Assembly (NCBI GenBank): GCA_002633005.1
Contig: NMRA01000015.1
Span: 350,912-412,911 of the forward strand
Source: Phoronis australis
Lineage: Eukaryota > Phoronida > Phoronidae
Direction: 5' to 3'
DNA: 62,000 nt
The notes beneath the pieces are model-generated. The model was not told the origin of the DNA. It ran no database searches and saw only the letters and a list, made by a program, of their open reading frames with translations. The translations under genes were made by a program, and so were the position numbers. Below, piece after piece: positions 56,361 through 62,000 of this stretch (its first letter is position 1; every line of letters begins with the position of its first letter).

Positions 56361-57805
56361 CTACTGAAGTCATTGTAATATTGCCTCAAGCTATGTGTCT
56401 AACTTTCTGTTTAGTGCTATTAAAAATAGTGGTTTTGGATGTAGAAATTGTGCCATGGTATAAGATAAGTGTTTCACTTTGCTTGTAGAACAAAATCATC
56501 TTGGTGTAGTCATTCACTGCCCATTGTTGAGCAGAGGCAAGGATCTTCATCATTATGTAACAGGTGATACGTTTCTTGAAAATCAAACTGTGGTCAACTT
56601 TTATCACTTAGTTCCTTTGTCTACAAACTTTTCTACAGGTGTAAAATAGCAAACTGAACACTATCTGCCAGAATATCCTGTCCTTGAGTGAGCAATAACT
56701 TCTTTGCCCAACTTTTCTTTGCAACTAAAATGGCAATTAGTGGGTGGAGAGGCAATTTCCACTTGCGACGTGCGCACAGAAGCAATATGCCCATGCACAT
56801 TCAAGTGCAAAATATTGCCAAAAATCCTCTAACATGATCAATGTGCAGGAGTGTCACATAGTAACATTTTATTGCACCGATCAAGAATATGAGCGGAAAA
56901 AGTAAAATACAAGAAGCAAAATTGACCTTACTATAGTATCGCTTGTACCAGGTGCTGACTAGATAGGATATTTGGCGTATTACTTTTTCTTTGTTTGCCA
57001 CTATTTACGACCCCAAATCCGGAAATATAAGTGTGAAATATGCTGTTACTCCTATTATCGAGCGCATACGTCCACCTCTAGGGAGCGCTGCATTTACTCT
57101 TAAATTGTTCAGGACTACTATTTTTAATGATTCTATTTCCATTCTCACCATATTCTTCGTTTAGTATACTTAATAATGCATTAACATATCCATAGCTTGG
57201 CTTTGTTGAAGTGACTATGAAGTTTGACAGTTTTTAGACATGGCTACAAAGAAAAACTTTTCGTAGCCAATTTCACTTAGTATTATAGCCTTGGCAGGAA
57301 GGGCACATTTTCGATACCTAGCAGAAAATTTTTATGTGAGTAAAAAAGCAGACAAGGTAGAGGGATTAGGTCATTGTTTCCCTTGCTTGAGGCAAACTGT
57401 AGGCAACTAGCCCCAAGTAGTAGATTGTCAACAAAAACAGAAAGTTAATTCAAGTTTTAATGTAGTAAAGTGATGATAGAGAAGGCGTAGCAATACGCCT
57501 ATAGCGATATAACTGTAACAATATAAGAGTAACGATAAAATAACATGGTATGTCATTAAATAATTCATGCATTGCTGGCAGATTACATGCTGGTAGTATA
57601 CCCTGTTTGCTCTGTTCCATTGTTCACCACACCAACATACCACCTTGGTGTAATAAGCAGTCATGAAAATTCCAATTTGCAAAAATCTCCAAGTTCCACT
57701 TTCATTGTCCTTACGTTTCAGTTTGCTTGAACATGTAGCGGCATTGCACAGTTTTATACATACATGTATTTTCCAACGGCAAGATGTCAATAATTTTTCA
57801 ACCAA
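56361..57805. other. Non-coding stretch, nothing recognised
   Basis: A 133-codon minus-strand frame (57829-57428) is AT-rich and Cys/Tyr/Leu-heavy with no motif. I treat it as chance. Confidence 0.45.
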
Positions 57806-57810
57806 CAATA

Positions 57811-58106
57811 CCAGAATGCTAAGGTACACCCTGGGTGGACATCTTACCCCACCCTAACTAGAATGCTAAGGTAATACACCCTGAGTGGACATCTTACCCC
57901 ACAAACTAGAATGCTAAGGTACACCCCGAGTGGACATCTTACCCCACCCTAACTAGAATGCTAAGGAATTACACCCTGAGTGGCCAACTTCGGTTACTCC
58001 ACCCTAACTAGAATGCTAAGGTATACCCTGAGTGGCCATCTTACCCCACCCTAACTAGAATGCTAAGGTACACCCTGAGTGGCCATCTTACCCCGACCCT
58101 AACTAA
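57811..58106 (+). repeat. Minisatellite, 45-52-bp unit, 6 copies
   Basis: The unit runs 'aactagaatgctaaggtaca' then 'ccctgagtggccatcttacc' and 'ccaccct'. Copies differ by short indels after 'ctaagg' ('ta', 'aatt') and by GGACATC versus GGCCATC; the change from GGAC to GGCC occurs once, between the third and fourth copies. Confidence 0.93.
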
Positions 58107-58486
58107 ATGCCCATGGTAAACACCATTTTCAAAAAGTTTTTGAAAATGTGTCAATAGAAGCAGTTGAGACAATTCTGGACAGGTATGCTTTGCTACAAAT
58201 TACGGAAATTTTTTACTTATTTTGCACAAAAATATTTACCAGTAATGCGTGCCCCAAACTCAAATGGCATACCATAACATCAAAGGCCGAAGGTACCAAC
58301 ACTCCAAGTGTCAGATTGACCCATTGAGTATGCTCAGCCAAGCTTTATTAAGTGTGATGTTACATGGTCATAAACAGCAGTATACAACACAGTAGAATTT
58401 CTGATTAAATTTAAGAAAAATTTTCAAGAAAAATAACCTGAAAATTCTGGAGAATAGGTTCGTCATTGGTCTCTAGAGGCATTGCA

Positions 58487-58544
58487 GTATATAAATTGGT
58501 CACTTACTTAGAGACGTCTCTAAGTAAGTGACCATTTTATATAC
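58487..58544. repeat. 58-bp near-perfect palindrome without spacer
   Basis: The centre is between 58515 and 58516. GGTCACTTACTTAGAGAC (58498-58515) is followed directly by its exact reverse complement, 36 bases in all. The symmetry continues to 58487/58544 with only one unpaired position (58496/58535). There is no loop. Confidence 0.95.
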
Positions 58545-59400
58545 AACCTGTGAAATGATTTTTAGCCTAAATGTTAGCAAATCTTTGAATTTTTCAAAAT
58601 TGATGCACACTAATGAAGAATCATAACCAGAACTGACACTGGGTGGTTGATATTGATGTAGGATTGATACAATTTGTGCAATGACATCAGTATTGATATG
58701 ACTGGTACATTGATGTGCGAATTGATACAACTTGTATATTTTGTTTTATGACATCTACACGTTGCAAACAATGCTGGCACTAGACTAAACTTTGTTTAAT
58801 CTTTACTTATGTGGAGAAATTTGACAAAATAGAATTTCACTCATTGGCCATATTCTATGAAGAATTAAACAATTAAACAATGGCTAATATAAGAAAATCA
58901 CTCTCCAAAAGTCAGTTTCTTGGCCCATGATTCGCAATTTTTAGTATCAGCCATGGAATTTCTGCTTGCAAACATTAATTATGGTCAAAATTCTATGAAA
59001 CTTGTAGCATGACGCAGACTCAGTGCAAAGACTTGGTAAGTTTTTGAAAGTGCCAGACATTAACTCACGTCAATGTTTATTCCAGTTTGTCCAAATGTGT
59101 TCAACTAACGAAATGATTTATGTAAATGTGACTTCAGCCAACTAATTACACAGTTAAATTAAGAACATGGTGACATTCGTAAAAAATGGTAAAACCCGTA
59201 ATTTGCCCTGTTTTGTGTTCTTCCATCCATAATCATCATTGCAAGTTGTATTAAACACATACTGATACACATGCAACATAGTATGCAAATAACACAATTC
59301 TGACAATGTACACAATAATTAGGAGCATGCAGTAGAATAATTATCAACAATTAACTCTGCCAAACATGAAACAAGAAATGTTTAGTAATAGATCGAACAC
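58545..59400. other. Non-coding stretch, nothing recognised
   Basis: AT-rich, no exon-like frame. Confidence 0.5.
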
Positions 59401-59404
59401 ACAG

Positions 59405-59520
59405 GGCTCGACGTTATGAAAATTGCCAGGTCGCATTTTGTGTCCAAGCCAAAATCTCAGGTCGCATTCTCAAAATCCAGCCTGCATTCATCAATGCCAG
59501 GTCGCAAAAATTTCCCGTCA
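59405..59520 (+). repeat. Short motif repeat (CAGGTCGCA, three copies)
   Basis: CAGGTCGCA(T/A) occurs at about 59428, 59459 and 59500, after 'gggctcgacgtt'. It looks like the end of a dispersed repeat. Family not identified. Confidence 0.35.
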
Positions 59521-61620
59521 TTTTTACGACTACCATCGCAAAGACTCCGGCGTAGCCAACGCTCGGCTACTGAGGTCAGCCATGACTCATCGCGAGGATT
59601 CATCGAATTAGCAACAGTACACGTTTAGGTAATAAATTAGAGGAAAAAGTTTCTTGATCAACAAACGTCTTATCTTTATCGCCATATCTTGAAACTGATG
59701 CTAAGTACGAGGCTGAAGTGAACAGTTGCCGTGTCACAGTGACTACCCAGACGTGCTAGCACAGTGCGTAATTGGCAGCAAATCGGCACCGGCTTTACTG
59801 GCCGTTAAAATGTAAAATAGAAAAGAAACATCCACACAATGTTTCGACAAACAAAAACAAGTTTTACCTCAAAACAGAGAGCTCCACAACTGTGCTTGAT
59901 TTTGCTGCCAGGACTCAGTAACCGGCGAAGTACCGGTAATTCCCCGGCCTGCAGTCACCCGGTGACTCTTCACCAGGAAAATAATCACTTGCTAAATTGG
60001 CTTTGATTGTCAATTATCAGGGAAAATATATTTTCAAACCTCACAAAAACAAACTTACAATATATACCTCTGTTGTCTAAATATAAAAATTCCGCACCAC
60101 AAACCGGGACGGGGGGAGTGTAGTGAATTTTAGTCAATGAGCTGAATGTTGGCGATGAGAAAATATTGCAATGTTAGGAGCATGAAGCAGTATTTTTTAA
60201 TCTGTCGCAGGAATTTCACTCATTCAGGGCCGAGTAGCTAATTAATGTTTTCATCTTGCCCCGTGGAGTACAGATGTCCGCGCAGCGTATAGGAATGTTT
60301 CTGGCTAAGTGAGGATTATTCGTTTTACTAAAACTCATTAATACTAATATTATACCATTTGGCACCATGGCAAGTTTTCTACCTAAAGTTATTTCGCCAC
60401 CAAATGTTAGCCCATTCTCTTGGCAGTCAGCCGCCCGACCATAGCAAAGTCGCATCTAAATTCATTTTCCATATTTTCGCAAGTTTAACTGTCAGGATAT
60501 TGTAAATGTATAGCAATTTTATTCAAAAATTCCAGTGATGTTGCATGTTAGGTGTTCTGTTTATATTGTTTGTTTACCAGAGTTAATTAAAACCAGTAAA
60601 ACACGGTTAGCCTAGCTCGCCATAAATGTCGGCCCCGGTTGTTATTCAATCGTTGGCGCAGGACTGTTACTAGTCCGTAATTTTATACAAGTGTCTGAAA
60701 CTATCTTTGTATGTATACGGCATTCATGATTTGAACCATTTATTCTGATAAAACAGCCGGGGACAGCATGCCTTCGTCTTTTGTCAGTGAGAACTGGTCT
60801 CGATCGGTCTGCACTGGGTCATCAGTTCCAGGTCCGAGCCCCGCAAAATTTATTTTGCCACATTTTGTCAACATTTTCAGTACAAATTGTCCCTATTTTG
60901 GTTTTATTAAAGTTGAGGTCCCCTATCGATTATTTCATCCCCATTTGCAGGCTGGTAACAGACACTGCTCCAGTCGCACAGCCGGCATATACTAAACCCG
61001 GGTTCCTGAATGAATTGTACTTCCAGGTTCGCAACATGGTTAGTTCAAAATGGCAGTGTGATCTTCGGGTCGGAATTGTGAGTGACGCGTTTATTTAAAC
61101 TTTCTTCGACTACGGATTGTGCACTGGTTATAAGATCAATACTGCGTGCTTCCTTATAATGTCCTCTCACCATTTAATAAAGGTTAAAAATGGGAGCTTC
61201 TAGGACTTTTAACTAGACGTTTGAAAGATATCCTGTCGAAAAAATCCGTGAAATGTTGCACTAGCCCAATGATGTATTCGGATGCGCGAGAACAATTCAG
61301 TGCAAATTCACAACAAAATGTGGAACTTTCCATAAAACGAAAAGCTTTGAAATAATTCCTGACTCTGTGCGATGTCCATCAGGTAATTTGAGTTGGCTCC
61401 GCAATACCTTCCGTGCATGGGAAAAATAGGTCAGTCACAAAATGACACGCAAGTCACTAGTGCTAACTTTCTTTCGGAGCCAGGGTTTGGTTTTTACATA
61501 TTGAGAAAAGACTTTTTTGAAAACTGAATTTGCTGTTGTGTAAAATGAAAGTGACTCACGAAATAGGCTGCATGTCAATTTCAAACCATGGGGACGTCGT
61601 TTTAGAGCGCAATGACGAGC
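59521..61620. other. Non-coding stretch, nothing firmly recognised
   Basis: Somewhat richer in CG dinucleotides around 59880-59960 ('accggcgaagtaccggtaat') and 60600-60850, which could be promoter-proximal. No exon could be supported. Short frames (60455-60216 minus, 60781-61098 plus) have no motifs. Confidence 0.35.
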
Positions 61621-61624
61621 GCTA

Positions 61625-61758
61625 GCCTGAACTGCCTGGGCGCTCAAGTTGAAATTTTCAAAAGTTGAGGGGAATTCTTAGAAGAGCAGTGAGTGCTTAA
61701 CATGAGAAACATTTCAAAGGTAGGGAGTAGGTGCATGCGTGAGCATAGTCGTTAACGG
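61625..61758 (+). mobile_element. Degenerate right end of an F1-family transposon
   Basis: 'gggcgctcaagttgaaattt', 'gtgagtgcttaac', 'aaaggtagggagtaggtgc' and the final 'cgttaacgg' follow, in order and spacing, the right end of F1 copies (3650-3832 and 43475-43643). The terminus is followed by TA (61759-61760). The left part is not recognisable, so this is an old, decayed copy. Confidence 0.6.
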
Positions 61759-62000
61759 TAAACTGAGTGTTTTGCAGCAATAAGAGATTGAAAAGCTGCA
61801 ATAGTAAGAAATGTTATTATAATAGGATTTTGCGAGGCAAACTCTACCTAGTAGTGGTGACTTTCTGGCTATCGTCACCCGGAATAATGATGGTTTTATT
61901 TGCCCGCTTCAGCCGGAACTTTTCTTTACGGCATGGCCCGGGAGCAAAAAATTGGCAGGTGTATGAAGAGAAGAATAAAAAGTTCACTAACCACAATTTC

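Noticed and set aside
59880-60000. CpG-rich promoter or 5' exon of the zinc-finger gene
   Set aside because: There is some CG enrichment but no exon, splice site or TATA/initiator arrangement that can be tied to the gene.

Overview
This is an AT-rich, intron-containing animal (metazoan) genomic window. It has one clear host gene and is otherwise dominated by decayed transposable elements, tandem repeats and non-coding DNA. A 341-base run of N at 30065-30405 is an assembly gap. I could not identify the species. The mix of Kolobok-like (THAP, TTAA) elements, an L1/Tx1-type LINE, a Ty3/Gypsy remnant and 'CAGTGGCGGAT' MITEs suggests a marine invertebrate, possibly a deuterostome such as a hemichordate or amphioxus. 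That is an inference from general appearance only. Nothing is organised as operons, and I see no bacterial genes, CRISPR array, tRNA or rRNA.

The host gene is on the minus strand. It has three exons in reading order (32975-33198, 22570-22792, 18070-18788), each with consensus GT/AG sites and compatible phases. Together they encode the six C2H2 zinc fingers and C-terminal tail of a ZNF362/ZNF384 - rotund/squeeze - LIN-29 family transcription factor. From the first ATG in the 33 kb exon the product is 382 residues. Upstream exons may lie to the right or outside the window. The 3.8 kb and 10.2 kb introns carry transposons.

Layout: 1-4886 is a nest of copies of one TIR transposon family (called F1 here), with one copy inserted into another. 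5950-9790 is a minus-strand LINE embedded in TTTCCTGCAAAC-type repeats, its ORF2 interrupted by a Gypsy integrase plus LTR. 9897-11237 holds two MITE-like elements and a minisatellite. 11240-18069 shows no gene other than the probable 3' UTR of the zinc-finger gene. 18070-33198 is the zinc-finger gene, containing two Kolobok-like elements and a dispersed repeat with internal ~148-bp periodicity. 35047-40227 is a second copy of the Kolobok-like family (K), split by a 3.5 kb TIR element. 41599-43643 has a MITE and a compact internally deleted F1 copy. 45803-48546 has a large hairpin and a 0.55 kb tandem duplication split by a 0.85 kb insertion. 49128-49490 and 57811-58106 are minisatellites. 52622-56358 holds more transposon pieces, including a short TIR element related in plan to F1. 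58487-58544 is a near-perfect palindrome, and 61625-61758 is a degenerate F1 end.

The most notable structure is F1: TA-flanked elements with TIRs starting CCGTAAACG and a cluster of GGGCGGTTAA/GGGCGCTTAA motifs at each end. These motifs point the same way at both ends, although the outer TIRs are inverted. I found no convincing intact, previously unknown gene system. The transposon findings are structural and can be tested by sequence comparison.
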